From Saprospiraceae bacterium (GTDB taxonomy: Bacteria; Bacteroidota; Bacteroidia; Chitinophagales; Saprospiraceae), in NCBI GenBank assembly GCA_016706365.1, contig JADJJU010000023.1, forward strand, positions 248,001 to 312,000: DNA of 64,000 bases. The letters are read 5' to 3'. The translations under genes were made by a program, and so were the position numbers. Numbering within the stretch: the first letter of the stretch is position 1; each line of letters begins with the position of its first letter. Positions 35,937-45,362 of this stretch are shown piece after piece. The notes under the pieces were generated by a model. That model ran no database searches, was not told the origin of the DNA, and saw only the letters and a list, made by a program, of their open reading frames with translations.

Positions 35937-35953
35937 TTAAATAATTATAATGT

Positions 35954-36673
35954 ATGAAGACTCGTCTCAGCGTAAATATAAATAAGGTTGCGTTGCTCAG
36001 GAATTCCCGACTTGGAAATTATCCGGATTTATTTCAATTTGCCAAAGATTGCGAACATTTCGGTGCTCAGGGCATCACAATTCATCCTCGTCCCGATCAA
36101 AGACATATTCGGTATTCTGATGTTCCCATATTGAAAGCTCTGGTGACTACAGAATTGAATATTGAAGGAAATCCTACCCCTGACTTTGTAAATTTAGTCC
36201 TGGATACACTTCCGGCTCAATGCACACTGGTCCCGGATGCTGAAAATGTACTTACCTCAGATAGTGGCTGGGATACTATTCGAAATAAATCTTTACTGCG
36301 CGATACAGTAGACCGCTTGCATAATGCAGGTATACGCGTTTCATTATTTGTGGATCCCATTCCTGAAATGGTGAATGGAGCCAAAGAAACAGGAGCGGAT
36401 TGCGTCGAGTTTTATACCGGAGATTACGCGAAACTATTCTCAATTGACAGAGAAAAAGCAGTGGCTCCTCACATTGAAGCAGCTTTGATAGCTAATGATG
36501 TAGAGCTTATGATAAATGCAGGACATGATCTGAACCTGAAAAACCTTGCATATTATAAGTCCGCCATTCCCAATCTGGCAGAAGTGTCTATTGGCCATGC
36601 TATTGTTGCGGATGCGTTATATTATGGTATAGAGAATGTAATACAGATGTACTTGCATCAATTGAAAACTTAA
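35954..36673 (+). CDS. pdxJ: pyridoxine 5'-phosphate synthase
   Basis: This 239-residue enzyme condenses 1-deoxyxylulose 5-phosphate with 3-amino-2-oxopropyl phosphate to form pyridoxine 5'-phosphate in the DXP-dependent vitamin B6 route. Typical PdxJ words are LSVNINKVALLRNSR (4-18), GAQGITIHPRPDQRHIR (33-49), LNIEGNPT, CTLVPDAENVLTSDSGWD, RVSLFVDP and EVSIGHAIVADALYYG at the end. Length is normal. It is monocistronic and divergent from the CPBP protease gene. Confidence 0.96.
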   Translation: MKTRLSVNINKVALLRNSRLGNYPDLFQFAKDCEHFGAQGITIHPRPDQRHIRYSDVPILKALVTTELNIEGNPTPDFVNLVLDTLPAQCTLVPDAENVLTSDSGWDTIRNKSLLRDTVDRLHNAGIRVSLFVDPIPEMVNGAKETGADCVEFYTGDYAKLFSIDREKAVAPHIEAALIANDVELMINAGHDLNLKNLAYYKSAIPNLAEVSIGHAIVADALYYGIENVIQMYLHQLKT

Positions 36674-36988
36674 AATTGCCTGTAAGGTATAATTCCGATA
36701 GCTCACACTTTTTGACCTCACTTTCCTCTTTTTCCATTTCTGAAATCTCCTGAATTGCATTTTGCGTGCTTATATGTTGATTAGCAATATTCTGTAATTG
36801 ATCGCGTCACAATTGCCAAACATTATCCTGTATTTGATTAAAAAAGACATTATTTTTTCAATATAAGAATGCGAAATATGTTAAAGTTTTTTTCATAGAT
36901 TTACATGGAATTAACATTGCTATTGTAGGGGCACTATTCTGTGAGGCGTGTCAATATAATAGATCATAAATCACCTAAAACGAGTCGT

Positions 36989-39900
36989 ATGGAAAAACTC
37001 TACTTGATTTTGCTGGGCATCTTATGTCTGGCTTCCACTTCCCTGGTCGCTCAGATTCAGGTAACAGGAACAGTAACTGACCCCAACGGAGAGCCGTTGA
37101 TCGGTGCTGGTGTAACTATTAAAGGTACCGCGCAAGGTACAATAACTGATTTTTCTGGTATGTATTCAATTACAGTCCCTGATGGAAGTACTGTATTGGT
37201 TTTTAGCTACACAGGCTACACACAGGCCGAACGTGCAGTAGGTACTGATACTAAAATTGATTTTACGCTTCAGGAAGGAATACTTCTTGGCGAAACCGTA
37301 GTGACAGCGCTCGGTATCTCCAGGGATAGAAGTCAATTAGGATATGGGGTTGCTGAAATCAGCTCCCAGGAATTGACACGGGCTAAAACAACAAACGTGA
37401 CCAACTCACTTGCCGGTAAAGTGGCAGGTGTTAGAGTTCAGGGTTCAGGTGGATCTTTTTCTGGTTCAAGTATTATTATTCGTGGTTTGACGACTTTTAC
37501 ACAAAGCAATCAACCATTATTTGTAGTAGATGGAATTCCAATTGATAACTCAGGTGGCGGAAACCCACTTCAGAATGGACCGGTGAATTCTAACAGAGCA
37601 ATAGATATCAATCAGGAAGATGTGGAGAATGTGACTGTTCTTAAAGGCCCTGCAGCGGCAGCTCTTTATGGATCTCGTGCATCTAATGGCGTTATCCTAA
37701 TTACAACGAAAAAAGGAGCTAAAGGCAGAAAAGGTACGGTTACTTACAGCACTTCATATGCTTGGGATCAGGTAAACAGAACTCCTGATTATCAGAATGA
37801 ATATGCGCAGGGTACAGGTGGTAATTATAATAATACATCTTTTGCTTCCTGGGGTCCTCAGATTGCCGGCCAAACTGTAACCAACTGGTTTGGAGAGCAG
37901 GAAACTTTAGCAGCTTATCCTGATAATGTTAATGACATCTTCCAAACAGGAAGTAATATGCAACATAATTTAAGTTTTGCAGGGGGTTCTGACAGATCTT
38001 CTTACAGACTTTCTTATGGGTACTTAGATGAAACAGGTATTCTTCAAAATAATAGATTGAAGAGACACAACCTGACATTTAATGCAAATTCTCAAATTAA
38101 TGACCGATTATTAGTTTCAACATCTGCAACTTATACAAATAATGCATCTACCAGATCTCAACAAGGGAATCAATTATCAAATCCTTTGTTTAGAGGTTGG
38201 TTTATTCCAAGGTCATATGATTTGACAAATTTGCCGTTTGAAGATGCAGTAGGTAACCAAAGATATTTCGGAGGTGAGGATCATGTTTACTGGACATTAA
38301 AGCATAATAGATTTAATGATGAAATCAACCGTATTTATGGAAATGTAGCGGTGCGATATGATTTCACAAGCTGGTTGTCCGGTGAGTATAAAATTGGTGT
38401 GGATATGTTTGACTACGTTAGAAGAGGATATGACCAGATTGGAGCCAGAGGTGGAGCTAACACATCAGCAAATACTTTAGGAGGAATTTTAGAAGGCAAT
38501 GATTTATCTAGTAATCTCAACTCATATTTGACGTTTACTGCTACCAAGCAATTGACTGACGATTTGAATTTTGTATTTTTATTAGGTACCGAGGCGTTCA
38601 AAAATCGTCGTGAAAACACTCAGGTTATTGGTCGTGGTTTAGTAGTACGTGATTTCCAAAGAATCACTAATACTTCCACTTTCAATCCGACATATGCATC
38701 TGCAGAAACTCGCCTTGTTGGTGTATTTGCTGATGCCTCTCTTAGTTACAAGAATTTTCTGAATTTAAACCTGACTGCCCGTAATGACTGGTCATCAACA
38801 TTTAATGAAGAAAACAGATCTTATTTTTACTACGCGGTAGCAGCTGCATTGAACATTTTGGAGCTTCAGCCAAGTTGGAAAGGTGGGTTCGTAAACAGTG
38901 CTAAATTGCGTACAAATTATGCACAAGTGGGTAAACCGGCTGGCGCATATTCAACTGAAACCTATTTCGGAATTGGTGGATCAGCTGATGGATTTGGACC
39001 TCAAATCATTTATCCTTTCGGTGGTTTAACAGGACTTACACTGGGTAATGGTGCGGGTAATCCTTTGATTGGTCCTGAGTTCACTACAAATTTTGAGATT
39101 GGAACTGATATATCTCTTTGGGACAATAGAGTGAACCTTGAATTTACCTGGTACAACCAAAAGTCCAAGGATATTATTCTTGCAGCTCCTTCCGCTCCAT
39201 CTTCTGGTATTTCATCTTTCATTAGAAATGCAGGCGAGATAGATAATAAGGGTATTGAACTAGGGTTGAGTGTTACCCCACTTAGAACTAATGTTGGCAC
39301 ATGGACAGTAGGACTTAACTTTACACAATTTACCTCCACGGTAACTGCATTATCTGAAGGTGTATCCAATATATTCCTTGGAGGATTCGTTACTCCTAAC
39401 ATTAGACTTGTAGAAGGGGATGACTTTGGACAAATTTATGGTAATAAATATCTGCGAAATGCTGATGGAAGAATTCTCTTGAATGCTAATGGATTGCCTA
39501 GAATTACTACAGGAGTTGAAAAAATTGGAAATCCTAACCCCGATTGGTTGATGGGTGTAACAAATACCTTAACTTTTGGTGGTTTTACTTTTGATTTCCT
39601 ATTGGATATCAAAAAAGGTGGAGAGATCTATTCCAGAAATATTGCAGATTTGGAAAGAAACGGAGTAGCAGCTTCTACAGCCGAATTCCCAAGATATAAT
39701 GCTGATGGAACACCAAATCTTGCTTACAAATTCGATGGATTACTTCCTGACGGAAGCGAGAACAACGTGTTTGTTACAGCTGAACAATACTATGGAAATA
39801 GCGGGAAATATGTTGCAGCTGAAGGTTACATTTATGGAACATCATGGTTTAGAATTAGAGAGGCTTCTATTTCTTACAGAATACCGAAGAAAGTCCTGGG

Positions 39901-40084
39901 CAATCTGCCATTTAGTGGAATAGAGATAGGTGCTTTTGGAAGAAACTTATTCTTACATGCACCTGATTATCCACATTTGGATCCGGAACAAAATGCATTA
40001 GGAATTAGCAATGCACAAGGATTGGAATTCAATGCGCTTCCTCCGGCAAGATCAATTGGTGTTAACCTTCGTGTAACTCTCTAA
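36989..40084 (+). CDS. SusC/RagA-type TonB-linked outer membrane receptor 1
   Basis: This protein of about 1031 residues starts at ATG 36989 (MEKLYLIL); an open GTG frame extends 48 bases upstream without signal-peptide character. The signal peptide ends at SLVAQ. A carboxypeptidase-like Ig domain (QVTGTVTDPNGEPLIGAGVTIKG) precedes the plug (NSLAGKVAGVRVQG, IIIRGLTTF, VDGIPIDNSGGG, VLKGPAAAALYGSRASNGVILITTKKG) and a 22-strand barrel ending in RSIGVNLRVTL. Such receptors import large nutrients with the paired SusD lipoprotein using TonB energy. SusD is 20 bases downstream. The substrate is not evident. Confidence 0.93.
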   Translation: MEKLYLILLGILCLASTSLVAQIQVTGTVTDPNGEPLIGAGVTIKGTAQGTITDFSGMYSITVPDGSTVLVFSYTGYTQAERAVGTDTKIDFTLQEGILLGETVVTALGISRDRSQLGYGVAEISSQELTRAKTTNVTNSLAGKVAGVRVQGSGGSFSGSSIIIRGLTTFTQSNQPLFVVDGIPIDNSGGGNPLQNGPVNSNRAIDINQEDVENVTVLKGPAAAALYGSRASNGVILITTKKGAKGRKGTVTYSTSYAWDQVNRTPDYQNEYAQGTGGNYNNTSFASWGPQIAGQTVTNWFGEQETLAAYPDNVNDIFQTGSNMQHNLSFAGGSDRSSYRLSYGYLDETGILQNNRLKRHNLTFNANSQINDRLLVSTSATYTNNASTRSQQGNQLSNPLFRGWFIPRSYDLTNLPFEDAVGNQRYFGGEDHVYWTLKHNRFNDEINRIYGNVAVRYDFTSWLSGEYKIGVDMFDYVRRGYDQIGARGGANTSANTLGGILEGNDLSSNLNSYLTFTATKQLTDDLNFVFLLGTEAFKNRRENTQVIGRGLVVRDFQRITNTSTFNPTYASAETRLVGVFADASLSYKNFLNLNLTARNDWSSTFNEENRSYFYYAVAAALNILELQPSWKGGFVNSAKLRTNYAQVGKPAGAYSTETYFGIGGSADGFGPQIIYPFGGLTGLTLGNGAGNPLIGPEFTTNFEIGTDISLWDNRVNLEFTWYNQKSKDIILAAPSAPSSGISSFIRNAGEIDNKGIELGLSVTPLRTNVGTWTVGLNFTQFTSTVTALSEGVSNIFLGGFVTPNIRLVEGDDFGQIYGNKYLRNADGRILLNANGLPRITTGVEKIGNPNPDWLMGVTNTLTFGGFTFDFLLDIKKGGEIYSRNIADLERNGVAASTAEFPRYNADGTPNLAYKFDGLLPDGSENNVFVTAEQYYGNSGKYVAAEGYIYGTSWFRIREASISYRIPKKVLGNLPFSGIEIGAFGRNLFLHAPDYPHLDPEQNALGISNAQGLEFNALPPARSIGVNLRVTL

Positions 40085-40104
40085 TAATTTAAAATCTAAA
40101 AGAT

Positions 40105-41622
40105 ATGACAACATATAATTCAAAAATTAAATTACTGGGACTGGCAATAGCGATGATATTTGCCACCTCATGTAATAAATGGCTGGATATTAATAACGAT
40201 CCAAATAACATCCTGGATGCGCCTATTCAGCAAATACTGACAAATGCTACTGTTAATCTGGGTTTTACCGGCGGTAGCGACTTGTTCAGATTTTCTACTC
40301 TGCTTTCTCAACAATTCTCCGGACAAACCACAGGTGGTTTTACTCAAACTATGGAGTATGAGAGGTACAATATTCAGGCATCTGACCTTAATAATGTTTG
40401 GCTATCATTGTATTCTACTACATTGTCTGACTTGGGAATTGTTATAGAAAAAGCTAATGAATCAGGCAGCCCTCATTATGCGGGTGTGGCAAAGGTTCTT
40501 ACGGCTTATACGTATCAGCTAATTGTTGATGCATGGGGTAATGCTCCATACACGGAAGCGTTAGGGGAAGTTGAAAACCTGAACCCTGCTTATGACAATG
40601 GTGCTGATATTTACGCAAATTTATTTTTGAAAATTGATGAAGCTATTGCCGACATGAATGCTGCTACCTCAACACTTTCACCTGGTACCAACAGTACCAT
40701 TTATCCTGGTGCATGGGCAGACAGCAGACCAAAATGGATTGCTTTTGCTAATACTTTGAAGTTGAGAATGTATATCCATTATTCAAAAATCAATCCGACT
40801 TTCACAGGTCAAAAGATTACTGAATTAGTGAATAGTGGTGCCACATTCATTGACTCAAATGACAAGAATTTCCAGATGGCTTTCGCCTCAACTCCAAACA
40901 ACCAGAATTCTATTCATGCATTCGAACTTTCAAGACCTAATTATTTATTTCCGAATAAAACATTGGTCAATCTGATGAACGCAGGTGCTGATCCGCGCAG
41001 AACATCTTATTTCACGCCTTTCCCTTATGCTTCAAATCCTGCTGAGTACTTTGGAGCTTCAGGAGGTGATGCTCCTGGAATCAATTATTCCAGAATGCAT
41101 ACTTATTTAAGAGGAACTGCAAGTGGAACTGCTGTTCCAAATCCGCAGGGAGGAATTCCGGCTACTGGTACTGGAGCTCTAACATATACTGGTTCAGCTC
41201 CTATTCGTATGCTGGTAGCTGCTGAATATTTCTTCATTAGAGCCGAAGCAGCTTTACTTTATGGTGCACCGGGAAGTGCTCAGCAATTATTCCAGGATGG
41301 TATCCGTGCCTCCATGACAAATGCTGGCGTTTCTACTGCTGATGCTGATACTTACATCGCTGCAAATGGAACACTTTCAGGATCTAATCAGGAACAATTG
41401 AAGCAGATCATAGAACAAAAGTTCATAGCTAACTATGGAGTTATTATGGAAACATGGACTGATTATAGAAGAACTGGGTACCCGGCTATATCAGTTCCCG
41501 TAAATGCTATTTTGACCGCTGTGCCACGTTCATTATTCTATGCTCAATCAGAAATTGACTTGAATACAAATGCTCCGGCACAAAAGCCTGATTTGCTATC
41601 TCCTGTTTTTTGGGATAACTAA
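40105..41622 (+). CDS. SusD/RagB-family nutrient-binding lipoprotein 1
   Basis: This 505-residue outer membrane lipoprotein has the lipobox ATSC (Cys near 23) followed by NKWLDINNDPNNILD. The domain is the SusD-like type 2 group (words LSQQFSGQT, AYTYQLIVDAWGNAPYTEAL, PKWIAFANTLKLRMYIHYS, IRAEAALLY, EQKFIANYG). It forms the lid over its SusC partner and captures substrate at the cell surface. No neighbouring glycosidase or peptidase gives a clue to the substrate. A strong terminator follows. Confidence 0.92.
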   Translation: MTTYNSKIKLLGLAIAMIFATSCNKWLDINNDPNNILDAPIQQILTNATVNLGFTGGSDLFRFSTLLSQQFSGQTTGGFTQTMEYERYNIQASDLNNVWLSLYSTTLSDLGIVIEKANESGSPHYAGVAKVLTAYTYQLIVDAWGNAPYTEALGEVENLNPAYDNGADIYANLFLKIDEAIADMNAATSTLSPGTNSTIYPGAWADSRPKWIAFANTLKLRMYIHYSKINPTFTGQKITELVNSGATFIDSNDKNFQMAFASTPNNQNSIHAFELSRPNYLFPNKTLVNLMNAGADPRRTSYFTPFPYASNPAEYFGASGGDAPGINYSRMHTYLRGTASGTAVPNPQGGIPATGTGALTYTGSAPIRMLVAAEYFFIRAEAALLYGAPGSAQQLFQDGIRASMTNAGVSTADADTYIAANGTLSGSNQEQLKQIIEQKFIANYGVIMETWTDYRRTGYPAISVPVNAILTAVPRSLFYAQSEIDLNTNAPAQKPDLLSPVFWDN

Positions 41623-41646
41623 TTAAAAAGCACATATTTGATAAAG

Positions 41647-41679
41647 GACCGTTCTGATTTTCAGGACGGTCTTTTTTTT
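41647..41679 (+). terminator. intrinsic terminator after the first SusC/D pair
   Basis: GACCGTTCTGA (41647-41657) pairs with TCAGGACGGTC (41661-41671) with one G-U pair and a TTT loop, followed by eight T. Confidence 0.9.
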
Positions 41680-42169
41680 GGGGTTTATTCGGAATTGTTG
41701 TACTATTAGTCTGTTTAAATTTCTTAAACCAATAATGCACAATCCATAGGAGCTGAATGCAACAACATTGGCTTTTGATTTTTCAATTTGTAAAAATTTA
41801 CAAATAAAGTATTATATAATGTATAAGTATATGTATATCATATATTAATGAATATTAACCTGCATAACAAGACTTAAATTATAATAGGATCAAAGCTTTT
41901 AAACTACTTACTTTTTCCTATCTTTACAAATAATTAACGTTACGACAGGCGATTCACGTTTTGCGCCAGTTGAAAATTGAGTAAATCATTATCACATAAA
42001 TTCATCCATATGAAAAATCTAAATTCTGGTTAGTTGCATGTTAGTATTATCCATTTAAATCAAGATGGTGGGCTTTTTGTAAAAGTATGAATTACATTTC
42101 CCGCTATTGGATAATACTAGTTTCGCATTGTAGAAGTATTTTGTTTAATTCACCTAAATAAAGTTTATT
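41680..42169. other. spacer between SusC/D pairs
   Basis: This 490-base AT-rich stretch has no gene. TATCTTTA at 41929-41936 is one base off the TAnnTTTG -7 element, but no TTG stands at the expected distance. A long leader before the second SusC gene is possible. No known riboswitch was recognised. Confidence 0.4.
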
Positions 42170-45100
42170 ATGAGTCGTAAGATTACAATTTTATTGTTTT
42201 TTATGTTCGCTATCTCTATGAGTTGGGCGCAGAAAACAATCACCGGAACTGTGAAGGATGATGCAGGCCAGCCACTAATTGGTGCAAGCGTTGTCGTCAA
42301 GGGGATGGAAGAAAGAGGAACAATAACTGACTTTGATGGCAATTATTCCCTCATCGTAGAGAACAATGCTGAATATCTCATATTCAGTTATACAGGTTAC
42401 GGCACTCAGGAAGTGCTAATTGGTAGCCAAACAGTAGTCAACACCACATTGATGGAGGGGATTACGTTGACATCGGCAGTTGTAACAGCATTAAACATTA
42501 CCAGGGACGAAAAATCTTTGGGTTATTCTGTTCAACAAGTTGATGCCGAAGAACTTACAAGAGTTCAGGAATCCAATTTAGTTGGAGCTTTAGCAGGGAA
42601 AGTTTCTGGAGTACAAGTTATTTCAGGTGCCAGTTCATCTGTTGGAAGTTCTGCAAAAATGAGAATTAGAGGGGTCAGTGGTCTAACTGGCGGAGATCCT
42701 CTATTTGTAATTGATGGAACTCCAATGGCCAATAATAATTTCTCATCTACCACCGGCGGAGCGGATTTTGGTAACCTAATGTCAGATATTAATACTGAGG
42801 ATATAGAAAACATATCTGTATTGAAAGGCCCGGCAGCAACAGCACTATATGGTGAAAGAGCTAAACATGGTGTAGTTATGATTACTTCGAAAAAGGGAAA
42901 GGCAAGAAAAGGTCTTGGGGTAACATTCAAATCTGCAGTTTCTCTGGAAAGTGTTTATATTTTGCCATCTTATCAGGATGAATACGCAGGCGGATATGAT
43001 CAAAATTTTATTGATGTTGTCGACCCACGTGATGGCCAAACTTATCAAACTCTGGAATATTCTGCTGATGAGAGTTGGGGACCACGCATGGAGGGACAAA
43101 CATATCGCCCATACTGGAGCTGGTTTGATGATGAAAACTATGGACAAACAGCTCAGCTTACTCCGAACCCGGATAATGTTCGTGACTTTTTTGAAACCGG
43201 AATAACTAATACAAACTCTATAGCCTTCAGTGGAGGTACTGAAAAGTTAACATACCGTTTAGGATTTACGAATCTTAATCAAACTGGTGTAATTCCAAAC
43301 AGTAAGTTTACAAGAAATAATGTAAACCTTGGTGTTGAGGCTCAAATCACAAATAGACTTACATTGGTAAGCAACGTGAATCTTGTATTCAACAATTCGA
43401 GTGGAAGACCATCTTTTGGTTACTCACCTACCACCGGAAATTCAGTTCAATCCTTCAACCAATGGTTCCAAAGACAATTGGATATGGAAAGACTAAGAGA
43501 TTATAAAGCAGATGATGGTACTTTTCAAACATGGAACATTCGCTCATTTAATGATCCGGGACCACTATACTGGGATAGTCCATTCTTTTCTGTGTATGAG
43601 AATGTACCAACAGACCGCCGTAATCGCTATTTTGGTGACATAACAATGAGATATAGAATTACTGACAAAATCAATATATCAGGTTCTCTTCGCAGAGATA
43701 ATTTCAATCAGAGAATTGAAGAACGTATCGCCTCAGGTGGACTTGAAGAAGATTACTACAGAGAATATGTCATAGATGGACAGGAGGATAATTATGAAGT
43801 TATCGGTACCTATGCTGACAGATTTGGTGATATTTCTCTGGATGCAAACCTTGGTGGAAATCTAAGACAAAATAGAATCCGTTCAAATAATGCAGCAACA
43901 GTTGGTGGTCTGAATGTTCCAAATTTATTTACACTGGGTGCTTCTATTGACAGACCTACCGTGAGTAGTTTTACACAAGCTAAAGATGTTCAATCTGTTT
44001 TTGGAGCCTTGAACCTTGGGTTTAGAGATTATTTGTATGTGGGTGGAACGCTCAGAAATGACTGGTCATCCTCTCTGCCAGTTGAGAATAACTCTTATTT
44101 GTATCCTTCCGGAAACGTAAGTTTTGTATTTTCCGAACTATTGGGTCTTGATGTTCTAACCTATGGTAAATTAAGAGCTTCCGTGGCTCAGGTAGGATCT
44201 GACGTGGATCCATATCGTATTGCATTTGCATATGGATTGGGTACTCCTTACGGATCATCTCCTTCATTTGATGTACCGAATTTATTGCCAAATGAAGATC
44301 TTCGTCCTGCAATTACAACATCATGGGAGGCAGGTTTAGATTTAAGATTTTTTAGAAATAGATTAGGATTGGATTTGACTTACTATGTAAATAATAGTGT
44401 CGATGAGATTCTTTCAATTCAGGTCGCCGGTTCCTCCGGTTTTGGAAATGCACTCATTAATGCAGGTAATATTCAAAGTAAGGGTATCGAGTTAGGCTTA
44501 AGTGCTACTCCCGTTTCTGGAAGTAACTTTGAGTGGACTACCAGAGTAAATTTTGCAAAAAATACTTCTCAGGTTATTGAACTGTCAGAAGGAATTGACA
44601 ATTACTTACTTGCAAATGGAATCGGTGGAGCAGGCTGGGGTGGTTTGACACTGAATGCAGCTGTAGGTGAGCAATGGGGATTACTTAGAGGTGGTGGATA
44701 TACATATATCGATGGTAGTGATCTGCCTAGAATTAATGCTAATGGATCTTATGTGAGAACTGCCAATAAAGATCTTGGTTCTATCCTGCCTGATTTTACA
44801 GGTGGATTTACCAACTCATTTAATATTTATGGAATTACACTGGGTGCACATATTGATTTTCAGGCAGGAGGACAATTCTTTTCAGTAACCAAAATGTTTA
44901 ATAATTATTCTGGTTTGGGAATTGAAACTGTAGGTAATAATGACAAAGGTAACCCTATCAGAGATGCTGTAGCCGATGGCGGCGGTATCCGTGTAGACGG
45001 AGTGAATGCTGATGGAACCGAAACTGCAGTCTATGTAGAAGCGGTTACATATTATGCAAGATTATTTGGATTCCATGAAGAATGGATTTATGATGCTTCT

Positions 45101-45337
45101 TTCATAAAATTAAGAGAACTGAGCATTGGATATAACCTTCCAAAACGTATGTTGGGCACCAGAATTCAATCTTTGAACGTTTCTCTTATTGCGAGAAATC
45201 CCTGGTTGATTTACTCGACCGTGAAAGGAATTGATCCATCAGAGATCCTTCCGGGTGCTAATAATCTTATTTTTGAAGAAAGGGGTCAGTTGCCGAGTGC
45301 CAGATCATTTGGTATCAGCGTAACAGTTGGTCTCTAA
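42170..45337 (+). CDS. SusC/RagA-type TonB-linked outer membrane receptor 2
   Basis: This 1055-residue protein has a signal peptide ending at SMSWAQ (about 21). The N-terminal Ig domain (TITGTVKDDAGQPLIGASVVV), plug (GALAGKVSGVQVISG, MRIRGVSGL, VIDGTPM, VLKGPAATALYGERAKHGVVMITSKKG) and long barrel ending in SFGISVTVGL match SusC. It is similar in layout to the receptor at 36989 but clearly diverged, so the two pairs probably take different substrates. The paired SusD gene begins 25 bases after its stop. Confidence 0.93.
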   Translation: MSRKITILLFFMFAISMSWAQKTITGTVKDDAGQPLIGASVVVKGMEERGTITDFDGNYSLIVENNAEYLIFSYTGYGTQEVLIGSQTVVNTTLMEGITLTSAVVTALNITRDEKSLGYSVQQVDAEELTRVQESNLVGALAGKVSGVQVISGASSSVGSSAKMRIRGVSGLTGGDPLFVIDGTPMANNNFSSTTGGADFGNLMSDINTEDIENISVLKGPAATALYGERAKHGVVMITSKKGKARKGLGVTFKSAVSLESVYILPSYQDEYAGGYDQNFIDVVDPRDGQTYQTLEYSADESWGPRMEGQTYRPYWSWFDDENYGQTAQLTPNPDNVRDFFETGITNTNSIAFSGGTEKLTYRLGFTNLNQTGVIPNSKFTRNNVNLGVEAQITNRLTLVSNVNLVFNNSSGRPSFGYSPTTGNSVQSFNQWFQRQLDMERLRDYKADDGTFQTWNIRSFNDPGPLYWDSPFFSVYENVPTDRRNRYFGDITMRYRITDKINISGSLRRDNFNQRIEERIASGGLEEDYYREYVIDGQEDNYEVIGTYADRFGDISLDANLGGNLRQNRIRSNNAATVGGLNVPNLFTLGASIDRPTVSSFTQAKDVQSVFGALNLGFRDYLYVGGTLRNDWSSSLPVENNSYLYPSGNVSFVFSELLGLDVLTYGKLRASVAQVGSDVDPYRIAFAYGLGTPYGSSPSFDVPNLLPNEDLRPAITTSWEAGLDLRFFRNRLGLDLTYYVNNSVDEILSIQVAGSSGFGNALINAGNIQSKGIELGLSATPVSGSNFEWTTRVNFAKNTSQVIELSEGIDNYLLANGIGGAGWGGLTLNAAVGEQWGLLRGGGYTYIDGSDLPRINANGSYVRTANKDLGSILPDFTGGFTNSFNIYGITLGAHIDFQAGGQFFSVTKMFNNYSGLGIETVGNNDKGNPIRDAVADGGGIRVDGVNADGTETAVYVEAVTYYARLFGFHEEWIYDASFIKLRELSIGYNLPKRMLGTRIQSLNVSLIARNPWLIYSTVKGIDPSEILPGANNLIFEERGQLPSARSFGISVTVGL

Positions 45338-45362
45338 TTCAACAATCATTAAAATTTATATT

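Noticed and set aside
42154..42342. Minus-strand frame over the start of the second SusC gene.
   Set aside because: A shadow of the signal peptide and Ig domain of the receptor; no independent support.
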